Of a stretch of 64,000 bases of DNA, positions 16,205-26,640 are shown in pieces. The notes beneath the pieces were generated by a model. That model saw only the letters and a program-made list of their open reading frames with translations, was not told the origin of the DNA and did no database searches. The first letter of the stretch is position 1. Each line of letters opens with the position of its first letter. Both the position numbers and the translations under genes were made by a program. The stretch spans positions 1-64,000 of the forward strand of contig CANJHI010000001.1 of assembly GCA_947474005.1 (NCBI GenBank), read 5' to 3'. The DNA is from Alphaproteobacteria bacterium. Lineage in GTDB: Bacteria; Pseudomonadota; Alphaproteobacteria; Reyranellales; Reyranellaceae.

Positions 16205-17830
16205 ATGCTTTCCCTGCGCCCGTTTGCGATACTGCTGTCGGCGCTGGCCACGATGCTGGCCTCGGGGCTGATCGCCGCCACGGCCTTTGCCGCCGATCTG
16301 CCGACTCTCGTGGGCAGCCTTACGACCGGCAGTTTCGGTGATCGCGAGACTGCGATCACGGCGATGGCTGCATCGGGCGAGCAGCGCGCCGCTCCGATCC
16401 TGGAAGCCTTGGCCGCGGGCCAGCTCTATGTCCGCAAGTCCGACAATCTCGTGCTCATCGGCAAGCCCGACGGCAATCAACTCTCGCTGACCGAGGCGAT
16501 CTCCGGCAAGGCCGCCGGTAGCGGCACCGAAGCCGACCTCGATCGTGTCCGCGTCAACAATCGCTTGCGTGGCATCATAGAAGCCGCCATCGGCTCGCTC
16601 ACCCTGATGAGCCCCGATCCCCGCGTGCGCCGCGGTGCCGCCGAGGCCCTTTTCAAGCGCCGCGATGCCTCGTCGCTGGCCGCTCTCGATGTTGCGCTCG
16701 CGGCCGAGAAGGACCCGCGCATCAAGCAGTCCATGAATGAGGCGCGGGCCGCCAGCGTGCTGGCGTCCGATGCGCCCGCGGCGCAGAAGATCGAAGCCAT
16801 CGCGCTGGTACGCGCGCGTGCCGACCGCGATTCGCTGGGCGTCCTGCAGGCCGTGGCTTCATCGGCGACCGATCCGGAGGTCAAGGCCGCCGCCGCTGCT
16901 GGCGCCGATGCCGTTCGCCAGACGCTCGCCGCCTGGGAGGTTGCGCAGAACATCTGGTACGGCATCTCGCTGGGCTCGGTGCTTCTGCTGGCCGCGATCG
17001 GCCTCGCCATTACCTTCGGCACCATGGGCGTCATCAACATGGCGCATGGCGAGATGGTGATGCTGGGTGCCTATACGACCTTCGTCGTGCAGGAGATCAT
17101 CCGTACCTCGGCGCCGCATTTATTCGACGTCTCGCTGCTGATTGCGCTCCCGCTCGCGTTCGTGGTGGCCGGTGGCATCGGTATCCTGATCGAGCGCGGC
17201 ATCATTCGCTTTCTCTACGGTCGGCCGCTCGACACGCTGCTCGCCACCTGGGGCCTGTCGCTGGTACTGCAGCAGGCCGTGCGCTCGATCTTCGGTTCGT
17301 CCAACCGCGAAGTCGGCGCGCCGTCATGGATGTCCGGCGCCTTCCAGGTCGGCCAGATCAACGTCACCTACGGCCGGCTGTGGATCGTGGTGTTTTCCAT
17401 GATCGTGTTCGTCACCCTGATCCTGGTACTGCGCAAGACGCCGCTCGGCCTCTATATGCGCGCCGTCACCCAGAACCGGCCCATGGCCTCGGCCATGGGC
17501 ATCCGCACCCCCAGGGTCGATGCGCTCACCTTCGGTCTGGGCTCGGGCATCGCGGGCCTCGCCGGCGTGGCACTCAGCCAGATCGACAACGTCAGTCCTA
17601 ACCTTGGCCAAGGCTACATCATCGACTCATTCATGGTCGTGGTGTTCGGCGGCGTCGGCAATCTGTTCGGCACGCTGATCGGCGCGCTGACCCTGGGTGT
17701 GGTCAACAAGTTCCTCGAACCCTACGCCGGCGCGGTGCTGGGCAAGATCCTGGTCCTGGTGTTCATCATCCTGTTCATCCAGCGCCGCCCGCGCGGCCTG
17801 TTCGCGCTGAAGGGCCGCTCTGTCGAATGA
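16205..17830 (+). CDS. urtB: Urea ABC transporter permease UrtB
   Basis: 541 residues. UrtB-type LivH permease with the long extra N-terminal region typical of urea transporters: signal segment ending ATAFAADL, then about 230 residues of exported helical repeats (DPRVRRGAAEALFKRRDASSL...), then membrane core from about residue 250 (ISLGSVLLLAAIGLAITFGTMGVINMAHGEMVMLGAYTTFVV). The NMAHGE motif and GLGSGIAGLAGVALSQIDNVSPNLGQGYIIDSF are family features. Overlaps urtC by 4 bases (ATGA). Confidence 0.95.
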   Translation: MLSLRPFAILLSALATMLASGLIAATAFAADLPTLVGSLTTGSFGDRETAITAMAASGEQRAAPILEALAAGQLYVRKSDNLVLIGKPDGNQLSLTEAISGKAAGSGTEADLDRVRVNNRLRGIIEAAIGSLTLMSPDPRVRRGAAEALFKRRDASSLAALDVALAAEKDPRIKQSMNEARAASVLASDAPAAQKIEAIALVRARADRDSLGVLQAVASSATDPEVKAAAAAGADAVRQTLAAWEVAQNIWYGISLGSVLLLAAIGLAITFGTMGVINMAHGEMVMLGAYTTFVVQEIIRTSAPHLFDVSLLIALPLAFVVAGGIGILIERGIIRFLYGRPLDTLLATWGLSLVLQQAVRSIFGSSNREVGAPSWMSGAFQVGQINVTYGRLWIVVFSMIVFVTLILVLRKTPLGLYMRAVTQNRPMASAMGIRTPRVDALTFGLGSGIAGLAGVALSQIDNVSPNLGQGYIIDSFMVVVFGGVGNLFGTLIGALTLGVVNKFLEPYAGAVLGKILVLVFIILFIQRRPRGLFALKGRSVE

Positions 17831-18941
17831 TTACGCGTTTCCTGCTCCAGGGCATGGACCGGAACCTGCGCCTCTTCGTGTTGCTGGTGCTGGCGGTCGG
17901 CGTCACCTTGCCGCTGCTCAACCAGATCGTGCCGCCCGGCAGCCCGTTCCACGTGCCGGCCTGGCTGCTTCAACTGATCGGCAAGTATCTCAGCTTTGCC
18001 CTGCTGGCGCTCGCGGTCGACCTGGTGTGGGGCTTCTGCGGTATCCTCTCGCTCGGCCACGGCGCCTTCTTTGCCCTCGGCGGCTACTGCATGGGCATGT
18101 ACCTGATGCGCCAGATCGGCAGCCGCGGCGTCTACGGCAACCCGCTGCTGCCCGACTTCATGGTGTTCCTGAACTACAAGGAGCTGCCATGGTTCTGGTA
18201 CGGCTTCGACAATTTCGGCTTCGCCATGCTCATGGCCATCCTGGTGCCGAGCCTGCTGGCCTTCGCACTGGGCTGGTTCGCCTTCCGCAGCCGCGTCACT
18301 GGCGTCTACCTCTCGATCATCACCCAGGCGATGACTTTCGCGCTGATGCTGGCGTTCTTCCGCAACGACATGGGTCTCGGCGGCAACAACGGCATGACCG
18401 ATTTCAAGGAGATCCTGGGCTTCTCCGTGCAGGCCGACAGCACGCGCGCGGTGCTCTGCTTCGCCTCGGCCTTCATGCTGGCGCTGGGCCTCGTCGTTTC
18501 GGCGGCAATCGTCGGCTCGCGCTTCGGCAAGGCGCTGACTGCGGTGCGCGACGCCGAAAGCCGCATGCGCTTTCTGGGTTACCGCGTCGAGGGTTATAAG
18601 CTTTTCGTCTTCGTGTTCTCGGCCGCCATGGCGGGCATCGCCGGCGCGCTCTACGTGCCTCAGGTCGGCATCATCAACCCCAGCGAATTCTCGCCCGCCA
18701 ACTCGATCGAAGCCGTGTTGTGGGTCGCGGTCGGTGGCCGTGGCACCCTGATCGGGCCGGTGATCGGCGCCTTCATCGTGAATTTCGGCAAGACCTGGCT
18801 CACCGGCGCGCTGCCCGAGTTCTGGCTGTTCGCGCTGGGTGCGCTCTTCATCGTCGTGACGCTGCTGCTGCCCAAGGGCGTGGTCGGTCTCTGGGCCCAG
18901 ATTAAGAATCGGTCGCTGGCCAAGAAGGCGAGGGCGCCGGT

Positions 18942-18945
<4 letters not shown>
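17827..18945 (+). CDS. urtC: Urea ABC transporter permease UrtC
   Basis: 372 residues. LivM-type inner-membrane permease partner of UrtB, about ten helices, with LALAVDLVWGFCGILSLGHGAFFALGGYCMGMYLMRQ and the loop LTAVRDAESRMRFLGYRVEGYKLFVFVFSAAMAGIAGALYVPQVGIINPSEFSPANSIE cut into familiar blocks. ATGA overlaps at both ends with urtB and urtD show translational coupling. Confidence 0.95.
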
Positions 18946-19688
<743 letters not shown>

Positions 19689-19690
19689 CA

Positions 19691-20386
19691 ATGCTCACCG
19701 TCCAGAACGTCGATCTCTTCTACGGTGCCGCCCAGGCGCTGCGCTCGGTGTCGGTGTCGGCCACGATCGGCCGGGTGACCTGCCTGCTGGGTCGCAACGG
19801 CGTCGGCAAGACCAGCCTGCTGCGCGCCATCGTCGGCCTGCAGCCGATCGCCTCGGGCTCGATCTCCCTCGAGGACCAGGAAATCTCCAAGCTGCCGCCC
19901 TACGAGCGGGCGCGGCGTGGCGTGGCGCTGGTGCCGCAGGGCCGCGAGATCTTCCCGCTGCTGACGGTGAAGGAGAACCTCGAGACAGGCTTCGCGCCGG
20001 TCGGTCGCGACCAGCGCAAGATTCCCGACGAGGTGTTCGAACTCTTCCCGGTGCTCGATTCGATGCTGAAGCGCCGCGGTGGCGATCTCTCCGGTGGCCA
20101 GCAGCAGCAGCTCGCCATCGGCCGGGCGCTCACCATGCGGCCCAAGCTGTTGGTACTCGACGAGCCGACCGAAGGCATCCAGCCCTCGGTGATCAAGGAC
20201 ATCGGCCGCGCCATCACCTTCCTGCGCCAGCGCGGCGACATGGCGATCCTGCTGGTCGAGCAGTATCTCGAATTCGCCCACGAGCTGGCCGACGACTTCG
20301 CGGTCATGGACCGCGGCGAGGTCGTGATGTCCGGCACCCGCGAGACGTTCGACGCGGATGCCGTGCGCCGTCACATGACGGTCTAG
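19691..20386 (+). CDS. urtE: Urea ABC transporter ATPase UrtE
   Basis: 231 residues. LivF-like ATPase: Walker A GRNGVGKTSLLRA, signature LSGGQQQQLAIGRALTM, Walker B LLVLDEPTEGIQPSVI, His switch in ILLVEQYLEFA (Gln-Tyr in place of the usual His, as in other LivF proteins). LTVQNVDLFYGAAQALRSVS at the N terminus is characteristic of UrtE. Last gene of the urea unit; its end overlaps the convergent amidohydrolase gene by 4 bases. Confidence 0.95.
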   Translation: MLTVQNVDLFYGAAQALRSVSVSATIGRVTCLLGRNGVGKTSLLRAIVGLQPIASGSISLEDQEISKLPPYERARRGVALVPQGREIFPLLTVKENLETGFAPVGRDQRKIPDEVFELFPVLDSMLKRRGGDLSGGQQQQLAIGRALTMRPKLLVLDEPTEGIQPSVIKDIGRAITFLRQRGDMAILLVEQYLEFAHELADDFAVMDRGEVVMSGTRETFDADAVRRHMTV

Positions 20387-22086
20387 CCGGGAACCTGGGC
20401 GCCCCGCACCAGCTGTCCCGGCCGCTCGCCGGTCAATTCATCGTTCTGTATCGTCTCGACGCCCGCATTGAAGGTATGCCGGTAGCCCGACGCGCGCTGG
20501 ATCAGACGGCGGCCGCCGGCCGGCAGGTCGTAGACCACTTCGGGGCGCTTGAGCTGCAGCGCCTCGAAATCGATCACGTTGATGTCGGCCTTGTGGCCCG
20601 GCGCCAGCAGGCCGCGATCGGCGAGGCCATAGGACAGCGCCGTGCTGCGCGTCTGCTTGGCGATCAGGAATTCGAGCCCTAGCTTCGGCCCGCGCGTGCG
20701 ATCTCGGCCCCACAGGGTCAGCAGCGAGGTCGGTGAAGAGGCGTCGCAGATCACGCCGACATGGGCGCCGCCATCGGCCACGCCCAGCACGGTGGCGGGA
20801 TCGGTGATCATCTCATGCACCACATCGAGGCTGCCGGCGGAATAGTTCTCGAACGGCAGCATCAGCAGGCCCTTGCCGCCCTGCGCGAGGATCGCTTCGA
20901 GGGCGACTTCCTGCGGCGTGCGGCCGGACCGCTCGGCGATGGCGGCAACCGAGTTGGCGAGATCGGGCTCGTAGTCCGGCCGGTCGGCGATGGGGAACAT
21001 CTTGTGGAATGTTTCGCCCATGTAGGCCGGCGCACCGCCGACGCGCGGGGCGAGCAGGCGCCGGCGCAGATCGGCATCGGTCGCGAGACGTTCGTAGCGT
21101 GCGGCGGGCGCCAGGTCGCGCAGCTCGCGCCACACGGGGTGGGCCGCGAACGGATGAACGGTCGTCTCGAGCCCCATGATCACGCCGATCGGCCGGCTTC
21201 CGACCTGGGCATTGGCCTCGTGGCCCGCCGCACGCATGCGATGGATGTTGGTCAAGGTCTCTCGCCACAGGTCGGGCTGGGCATCGACCTGGACCAGCAG
21301 GCAGGAGAGCGGCCGGCCAGCCAGCGTCGCCGCTGCTTCCAGCGCCTCGAATTCGCCCGGGCCAAAGTCTGAATTCACCTCGATCACGCCGCGGCCCGCC
21401 CGCTTGATGCCCTGGGCAATGCCCAAAAGCTCGGCCTCGCGGGCCGACAGCGAGGGCGTGAAACGACCGTCCCGGGCCTTGTGCTTGGTGGTGCGCGAGG
21501 TCGTGAAGCCCATGGCGCCGGCACGCAGCGCTTCCTCGGTGAAGCGTGCCATTTCCTCGATCTCGCGTTCGCTCGGCACTTCGTCGTGCTCGGCACCGCG
21601 ATCGCCCATGACGTAGAAGCGCAGCGCACCGTGCGGCAGCTGGGCCGCCACGTCGACGGCGCGGGTCATCGAGTCCAGCGCGTCGAGATAGTCGGGGAAG
21701 GACTCCCAGTTGAACTTCACGCCCTCGCTCAGGACCGTGCCGGGAATATCCTCGACGCCTTCCATCAGGTTGATCAGGTAGCCCGACTGGCCGGGGCGCA
21801 CGGGTGCGAAACCGACACCGCAATTGCCGAAGATCGTCGTGGTGACGCCGTGCCACGAGCTGGGCGTGACGAACGGATCCCAGGTCGCCTGGCCGTCGTA
21901 GTGCGTGTGGATGTCGACGAAGCCCGGCGCCACGATCAGGCCCGCGGCGTCGGTCTCGCGTCTGGCGGCGCCGAGCCTGGGGCCGACGGCGGCGATCTTT
22001 CCGTCTTGCACTGCGACATCGGCGACGCGGCGCGGGGCGCCGGAGCCATCGATCACGGTTCCGTTTCGGATGACGAGGTCAAACAT
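20383..22086 (-). CDS. N-acyl-D-amino-acid deacylase-like amidohydrolase
   Basis: 567 residues, amidohydrolase superfamily, D-aminoacylase/dihydroorotase-like branch. N-terminal beta-sandwich DLVIRNGTVIDGSGAPRRVADVAVQDGKIAAVGP leads to the metal motif FVDIHTHYDGQATWDPFVTPSSWHGVTTTIFGNCGVGFAPVRP, and the C-terminal part has DGGAHVGVICDASSPT. These proteins hydrolyse N-acyl-D-amino acids or related amides; the exact substrate is unknown. Signal peptide absent, so cytosolic. It is divergent from the flavin oxidoreductase 73-80 bases away and convergent with urtE. Confidence 0.88.
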   Translation of the reverse strand: MFDLVIRNGTVIDGSGAPRRVADVAVQDGKIAAVGPRLGAARRETDAAGLIVAPGFVDIHTHYDGQATWDPFVTPSSWHGVTTTIFGNCGVGFAPVRPGQSGYLINLMEGVEDIPGTVLSEGVKFNWESFPDYLDALDSMTRAVDVAAQLPHGALRFYVMGDRGAEHDEVPSEREIEEMARFTEEALRAGAMGFTTSRTTKHKARDGRFTPSLSAREAELLGIAQGIKRAGRGVIEVNSDFGPGEFEALEAAATLAGRPLSCLLVQVDAQPDLWRETLTNIHRMRAAGHEANAQVGSRPIGVIMGLETTVHPFAAHPVWRELRDLAPAARYERLATDADLRRRLLAPRVGGAPAYMGETFHKMFPIADRPDYEPDLANSVAAIAERSGRTPQEVALEAILAQGGKGLLMLPFENYSAGSLDVVHEMITDPATVLGVADGGAHVGVICDASSPTSLLTLWGRDRTRGPKLGLEFLIAKQTRSTALSYGLADRGLLAPGHKADINVIDFEALQLKRPEVVYDLPAGGRRLIQRASGYRHTFNAGVETIQNDELTGERPGQLVRGAQVPG

Positions 22087-22165
22087 GGCGGAAGGATAGG
22101 CCCGGGCGGGTGGTCCGGTCTATGTTCTGTCGTTCCGCCTGGAAAGTTGGGAAGGGGAGTTGAGT

Positions 22166-23296
22166 TTGTCCAAGCCGCTGCTGTTCACGCCCTTCAAGAT
22201 GCGTGGCGTCGTTGCGCCCAACCGCTGCGTCGTCTCGCCCATGGTGCAGTACCGCGCTACCGACGGCATGGTGAACGACTATCACCTGGTGCATCTCGGC
22301 AAGTTCGCGCTCGGCAAGTTCGGCATCGTCTTCACCGAGAACTGCGCCATCGAACCTCGCGGGCGCGTGACGCAGGGCGATCTCGGCCTGTGGGACGACA
22401 GCCAGATCGAGAGCCACAAACGCCTGACGCGGTTCCTGAAGCAGGAAGGCGCGCTGGCCGCCACGCAGATTACCCATTCCGGCCGCAAGGGCTCGACACC
22501 GCGCTCGTTCGACAAGCCGGGCGAGCTTGGACCCAAAGAGGCCGGCTGGCAGCGCTGGCAGGTCGTCGGCCCCTCCGAGCTGGCGGCGGGCGAGGGCTAC
22601 ACGACCCCCAAGCAGCTCGGCACGGACGAGATCGACGGATTGGTTAAGAAATTCGGCGAGGCCGCACGCCGCGCCGATGCTGCCGGCTACGACGTGATCG
22701 AGATCCACGGCGCGCACGGTTACCTGCTGGCGCAGTTCCTCTCGCCGATCAGCAACACGCGCAACGACCAGTATGGCGGCGACCGCGCCGGTCGCATGCG
22801 CTTTCCGCTGGCGGCGGCCAAGGCCGTGCGCACCAACTGGCCCGAGCACAAGCCGATGTTCATCCGCGTCTCGGCCGTCGACGGCGCGGGCGGCTGGGAT
22901 GTCGAGGACACGATTGCCTACGCCCGGGAGCTGAAGGCGATCGGCATCGACGTGGTCGACACTTCTTCGGGCGGCCTCACCGGCCTCTCGACGGCGCTGC
23001 CGATCAAGCGGTCGCTAGGTTTCCAGGTGCCGTTCGCGGCGGCGGTGAAGCGAGGGGCGGACATTCCGACCATGACAGTGGGCCTCATCCTCGACGGGCC
23101 GCAGGCCGAGGAGATCCTGCAGTCGGGCGACGCCGACCTGATCGCGATCGGCCGCCAGGCGCTCTACGACCCCTTCTGGGCGCTCCATGCGGCGCAGGAG
23201 CTGGGCTGCGACAGCGACTTCGAGATGTGGACGCCGGAATACGGTTGGTGGCTGGAGAAGCGGAAGAACAATCTTCCCCAGGGTAGAAGCAAGTAA
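22166..23296 (+). CDS. NADH:flavin oxidoreductase (Old Yellow Enzyme family)
   Basis: About 376 residues, FMN-dependent TIM barrel. KPLLFTPFKMRGVVAPNRCVVSPMVQYRA at the N terminus, DVIEIHGAHGYLLAQFLSPISNTRNDQYGG with the substrate-binding His pair, and the FMN-phosphate site near DADLIAIGRQALYDP. Such enzymes reduce activated C=C bonds with NAD(P)H. No ATG is available: TTG at 22160 directly abuts GGGGAG, while TTG at 22166 has 6-base spacing and is preferred. Followed by a CoA-transferase and an aromatic monooxygenase on the same strand, so a shared catabolic route is likely. Confidence 0.9.
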   Translation: MSKPLLFTPFKMRGVVAPNRCVVSPMVQYRATDGMVNDYHLVHLGKFALGKFGIVFTENCAIEPRGRVTQGDLGLWDDSQIESHKRLTRFLKQEGALAATQITHSGRKGSTPRSFDKPGELGPKEAGWQRWQVVGPSELAAGEGYTTPKQLGTDEIDGLVKKFGEAARRADAAGYDVIEIHGAHGYLLAQFLSPISNTRNDQYGGDRAGRMRFPLAAAKAVRTNWPEHKPMFIRVSAVDGAGGWDVEDTIAYARELKAIGIDVVDTSSGGLTGLSTALPIKRSLGFQVPFAAAVKRGADIPTMTVGLILDGPQAEEILQSGDADLIAIGRQALYDPFWALHAAQELGCDSDFEMWTPEYGWWLEKRKNNLPQGRSK

Positions 23297-23317
23297 GAAG
23301 ACAGACAGGAAACGCAC

Positions 23318-24532
23318 ATGACTGGCATTCTCGCCGGCCTTCGCATCGTCGAAGGCTCGGCCTTCATCGCGGCCCCCCTAGGCGGCATGACGCTCGCTCA
23401 ACTCGGCGCCGACGTGATCCGCTTCGACGACATCAAGGGCGGGCTCGACAACGACCGCTGGCCGATCACCAGCGACGGCCGCTCGATCTACTGGGCCGGC
23501 CTCAACAAGGGCAAGCGCTCGATTGCCGTCGATCTGCGCAATCCCAAGGGCCGCGAACTTCTGACCGCCCTCATAACCGCGCCGGGCGAAGGGGCGGGCA
23601 TCTTCACCACCAACATGCCGGCGCGCGGCTGGCTCGCCTACGAGGAGCTTTCGAAGAAGCGCGCCGACTTGATCGCGCTCAATATCGTGGGTGCACGCGA
23701 TGGCTCGGCGCATGTCGACTACACGGTGAACGCCATCACCGGCTTCCCCATGGTGACCGGTCCGGTCGGCCATGAAGGCCCGGTCAACGCGGTGGCGCCG
23801 CCGTGGGACCTCGCCACCGCCTATGCCGGCGCCATGGCGATCCTGGCTGCCGAGCGGCATCGCCGGATGACGGGGCAGGGGCAGCGGATCGTGCTGCCGC
23901 TGCAGGACATGGCGCTCGCCACGACCTCGGCGCTCGGCTACCTGGGCGAAGCGGTCGTGAACGACGTCGACCGGCCGCGCTACGGCAACGAGATCTTCGG
24001 CACCTTCGGTCGCGATTTTAGGACCAAGGACGGCCGCTTCGTCATGATCTGCATCTTCTCCGACCGCCACGTCGATGCGCTGGCGGCGGCGGGCGGCTTC
24101 ACCGACGCATTCAAGAGGATCGAAGCGACCCAGAACGTCGACCTCAAGACCGACGCGGGCCGATGGATGGCGCGGGCCGAGCTCTGCGCCGTGATCGAAC
24201 CCTGGGTGGCCGCACAGACCGCGGCCGACGTGGGGGCGGCCCTGAAGAAGGCTGGCGCGCTGTGGGCGCCCTACCAGACCTTCCGCGAGCTGGCGGCCGA
24301 CAAGGAGGCCGTGCACGACAATCCGCTGTTCACCGTGCTCGACCAGCCCGGCATCGGCCGCTATCCGGTGGCGGCCTCGCCGCTGCAGTTCGGCGCCGTG
24401 CCGCGGCAGCCGCCCCGCATCGCGCCCACCCTGGGCCAGCATACGGACGAGATTCTTTCCGCTATCCTCGGCCTGCCGGATCATGAGATCGCCCGGCTGC
24501 ATGACGAGAAGGTCGTGGGTGGACCCAGATAG
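23318..24532 (+). CDS. CaiB/BaiF (class III) CoA-transferase
   Basis: 404 residues. Family III CoA-transferase, moving CoA between carboxylic acids. N-terminal LAGLRIVEGSAFIAAPLGGMTLAQLGADVIRFD is diagnostic; the catalytic Asp is in PPWDLATAYAGAMAILAAERHRRMTGQGQRI; the C terminus has PRIAPTLGQHTDEIL. 21 bases after the flavin oxidoreductase, with AGGAAACGCAC as ribosome site. Substrate unknown; the monooxygenase that overlaps its end points to an aromatic or cyclic acid. Confidence 0.9.
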   Translation: MTGILAGLRIVEGSAFIAAPLGGMTLAQLGADVIRFDDIKGGLDNDRWPITSDGRSIYWAGLNKGKRSIAVDLRNPKGRELLTALITAPGEGAGIFTTNMPARGWLAYEELSKKRADLIALNIVGARDGSAHVDYTVNAITGFPMVTGPVGHEGPVNAVAPPWDLATAYAGAMAILAAERHRRMTGQGQRIVLPLQDMALATTSALGYLGEAVVNDVDRPRYGNEIFGTFGRDFRTKDGRFVMICIFSDRHVDALAAAGGFTDAFKRIEATQNVDLKTDAGRWMARAELCAVIEPWVAAQTAADVGAALKKAGALWAPYQTFRELAADKEAVHDNPLFTVLDQPGIGRYPVAASPLQFGAVPRQPPRIAPTLGQHTDEILSAILGLPDHEIARLHDEKVVGGPR

Positions 24533-25697
24533 AGTTCTCATCGCCGGCGGCGGCATCGGTGGCCTGGCGGCCGCCCTGGCGCTGGCCCAGAAGGGCATCG
24601 CCTCGCTGGTGCTGGAAAAGGCTGCCAGGCTGGGCGAGATCGGCGCCGGCATCCAGCTCGGCCCCAACGCCTTCCACTGTTTCGACCGCCTCGGAGTGGG
24701 CGAGGCGGCGCGCGGCATGGCGGTCTATATCGACAGCCTTCGCCTGATGGACGCCCTCGCCGACGGCGAGATCACCCATATCGACCTCGGCGACAAATTC
24801 CGCGCCCGCTTCGGCAATCCCTATGCCGTGGTCCATCGCGGCGACCTGCATGGCGTGTTGCTGAAGGCTTGCCAGGACCACAAGCTGATCGAGCTTCGCA
24901 CGCAGAGCGAGGTTACGGGCTACGACCAGGATGGCGGCAGCGTCACGGCGCGGCTGGGTGACGGCACGGCCGCGAAGGGCCGCGCGCTGATCGGCGCCGA
25001 TGGTCTGTGGTCCGACGTCCGCCGCAAGGTGGCGGGCGACGGCGCACCGCGCGTCTCGGGCCACACCACCTACCGCTCGGTGATCCCGCTCGAACAGATG
25101 CCCGAGGATCTGCGCTGGAACGCCGCCACCCTGTGGGCCGGCCCCAAGTGCCACATCGTCCACTACCCGCTGTCCGGCTGGAAGGTTTTCAACCTCGTCG
25201 TCACCTACCACAACCACGCGCCCGAGCCGGTCGCCGGCAAGCCGGTGCCGGTCGAGGAGGTGCGCAAGGGCTTTACTCACGTCTGCGAGCGCGCCCAGAA
25301 CATCATCCGTCATGGCAAGGACTGGCACATGTGGGTGCTGTGCGACCGAGATCCCATCGACAAATGGATCGATGGCCGCGTGGCGCTGCTGGGCGACGCT
25401 GCCCATCCGATGATGCAATACATGGCGCAGGGCGCCTGCATGGCGATGGAAGACGCGGTCTGTCTCGCCGATTCGCTGTCGCGCTACGATTCGCTCGAAA
25501 CAGGCCTCACTACCTACAAGACCCGCCGCGTACTGCGCACCGCGCGCGTACAACTGATGTCGCGCGCCATGGGCGATCACGTCTATCACCCGGATGGGCC
25601 GCACGCGGCGCTGCGCAACGTCCTCATGAGTGCCAAGAGCCAGGACCAGTGGCTCGATACACTGGAGTGGCTCTATGGCGGCAACGGCCTCGACTGA
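24519..25697 (+). CDS. FAD-dependent aromatic monooxygenase (3-hydroxybenzoate 6-hydroxylase-like)
   Basis: About 392 residues, group A flavoprotein hydroxylase. FAD site RVLIAGGGIGGLAAALALAQKG at the N terminus, then EIGAGIQLGPNAFHCFDRLG, and the second FAD motif GDAAHPMMQYMAQGACMAMEDAVCLA. The pattern is that of salicylate and 3-hydroxybenzoate hydroxylases, which hydroxylate the ring using NADH and O2. The track's ATG at 24483 lies deep in the CoA-transferase; GTG at 24519, 6 bases after AAGG, puts the usual short lead before VLIAGGG and is preferred. Overlaps the upstream gene by 14 bases. Confidence 0.87.
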   Translation: MDPDRVLIAGGGIGGLAAALALAQKGIASLVLEKAARLGEIGAGIQLGPNAFHCFDRLGVGEAARGMAVYIDSLRLMDALADGEITHIDLGDKFRARFGNPYAVVHRGDLHGVLLKACQDHKLIELRTQSEVTGYDQDGGSVTARLGDGTAAKGRALIGADGLWSDVRRKVAGDGAPRVSGHTTYRSVIPLEQMPEDLRWNAATLWAGPKCHIVHYPLSGWKVFNLVVTYHNHAPEPVAGKPVPVEEVRKGFTHVCERAQNIIRHGKDWHMWVLCDRDPIDKWIDGRVALLGDAAHPMMQYMAQGACMAMEDAVCLADSLSRYDSLETGLTTYKTRRVLRTARVQLMSRAMGDHVYHPDGPHAALRNVLMSAKSQDQWLDTLEWLYGGNGLD

Positions 25698-25702
25698 GCC
25701 GC

Positions 25703-26632
25703 ATGCCATCTCCTGCCAAACCACGTGCTGTCGCCATCGAACTGAATGCGGTGCTGGTGGCATTGATCGACGAGGAGCCGCAGGTGTTGACTCTCGAGGA
25801 CGGCGCGCTGCTGCCGTCCGGCCCGTTCGAGGGTGACCACCCGACGCTGCAGACCGGCTTGCGCGCCTGGGTCGAGCGCCAGACCCATCATCCGCTGGGC
25901 TATGTCGAGCAGCTCTACACCTTTGCCGATCGTTCGCGCGCCGCCGCCACTTCGGGTCGACGCATCGTCTCGATCTCCTATCTCGGCCTCACCCGCGAGC
26001 GCGTGACAGCGGCCGGGCACGAGCCCGGCTGGCAGAACTGGTACCGCTACTTCCCCTGGGAAGATTGGCGCGGTGGGACGCCGGCGGTGCTCGCGCGACA
26101 GGTAATGCCGCGGCTGCGGCGCTGGATCGATGCGGCGTCCGATCCGGCCGTCCGGCGCGGCCGGCGGCAGCGGATGGACATCAACTTCGCCGAGGCGAGC
26201 TGGAACGAGGATCTGGTGCTGCAGCGCTATGAGCTGCTCTACGAGGCCGGCCTCGTGCCCGAAGCCGGCGGGCGCCGGCCGACCACGGATCCGTTGCCGG
26301 GTGCGCCGATGCACTACGACCACCGCCGCATCCTGGCCACCGGCATCGCGCGCCTCCGCGCCAAGATCAAATACCGGCCCGTCGTGTTCGAGCTGATGCC
26401 GCCCGACTTCACACTGGGCCAGCTCCAGCTTGCCGTCGAAGCGCTGGCCGGCCGGCCCTTGCACAAGCAGAACTTCCGCCGGCTGATCGATCAGCAGGGG
26501 CTGGTCGAGGAGACCGGCGGCGTGTCGGCCGAAACAGGCGGCCGGCCGGCCAAGCTCTACCGCTTCCGCCGCGAGATCCTGCTCGAACGCGCCGTCGCCG
26601 GCAGCAAGCTGCCCCTCTCGCGCTCTTCCTGA
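25703..26632 (+). CDS. nadQ: NadQ/NrtR-like Nudix-related regulator of NAD synthesis
   Basis: 309 residues. N-terminal Nudix-like region (VLVALIDEEPQVLTLEDGALLPSGPF...TLQTGLRAWVERQT) without a complete catalytic Nudix box, and a C-terminal winged-helix region (FTLGQLQLAVEALAGRPLHKQNFRRLIDQQGLVEETG...GGRPAKLYRF) typical of NrtR-type regulators. This COG4111-like family (NadQ) is known from comparative genomics as the alphaproteobacterial regulator of nadABC. nadA lies just downstream behind two palindromes, which supports the call. Starts 5 bases after the monooxygenase; the 541-residue track ORF is an upstream extension without coding value. Confidence 0.8.
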   Translation: MPSPAKPRAVAIELNAVLVALIDEEPQVLTLEDGALLPSGPFEGDHPTLQTGLRAWVERQTHHPLGYVEQLYTFADRSRAAATSGRRIVSISYLGLTRERVTAAGHEPGWQNWYRYFPWEDWRGGTPAVLARQVMPRLRRWIDAASDPAVRRGRRQRMDINFAEASWNEDLVLQRYELLYEAGLVPEAGGRRPTTDPLPGAPMHYDHRRILATGIARLRAKIKYRPVVFELMPPDFTLGQLQLAVEALAGRPLHKQNFRRLIDQQGLVEETGGVSAETGGRPAKLYRFRREILLERAVAGSKLPLSRSS

Positions 26633-26640
26633 GGGTTCCG

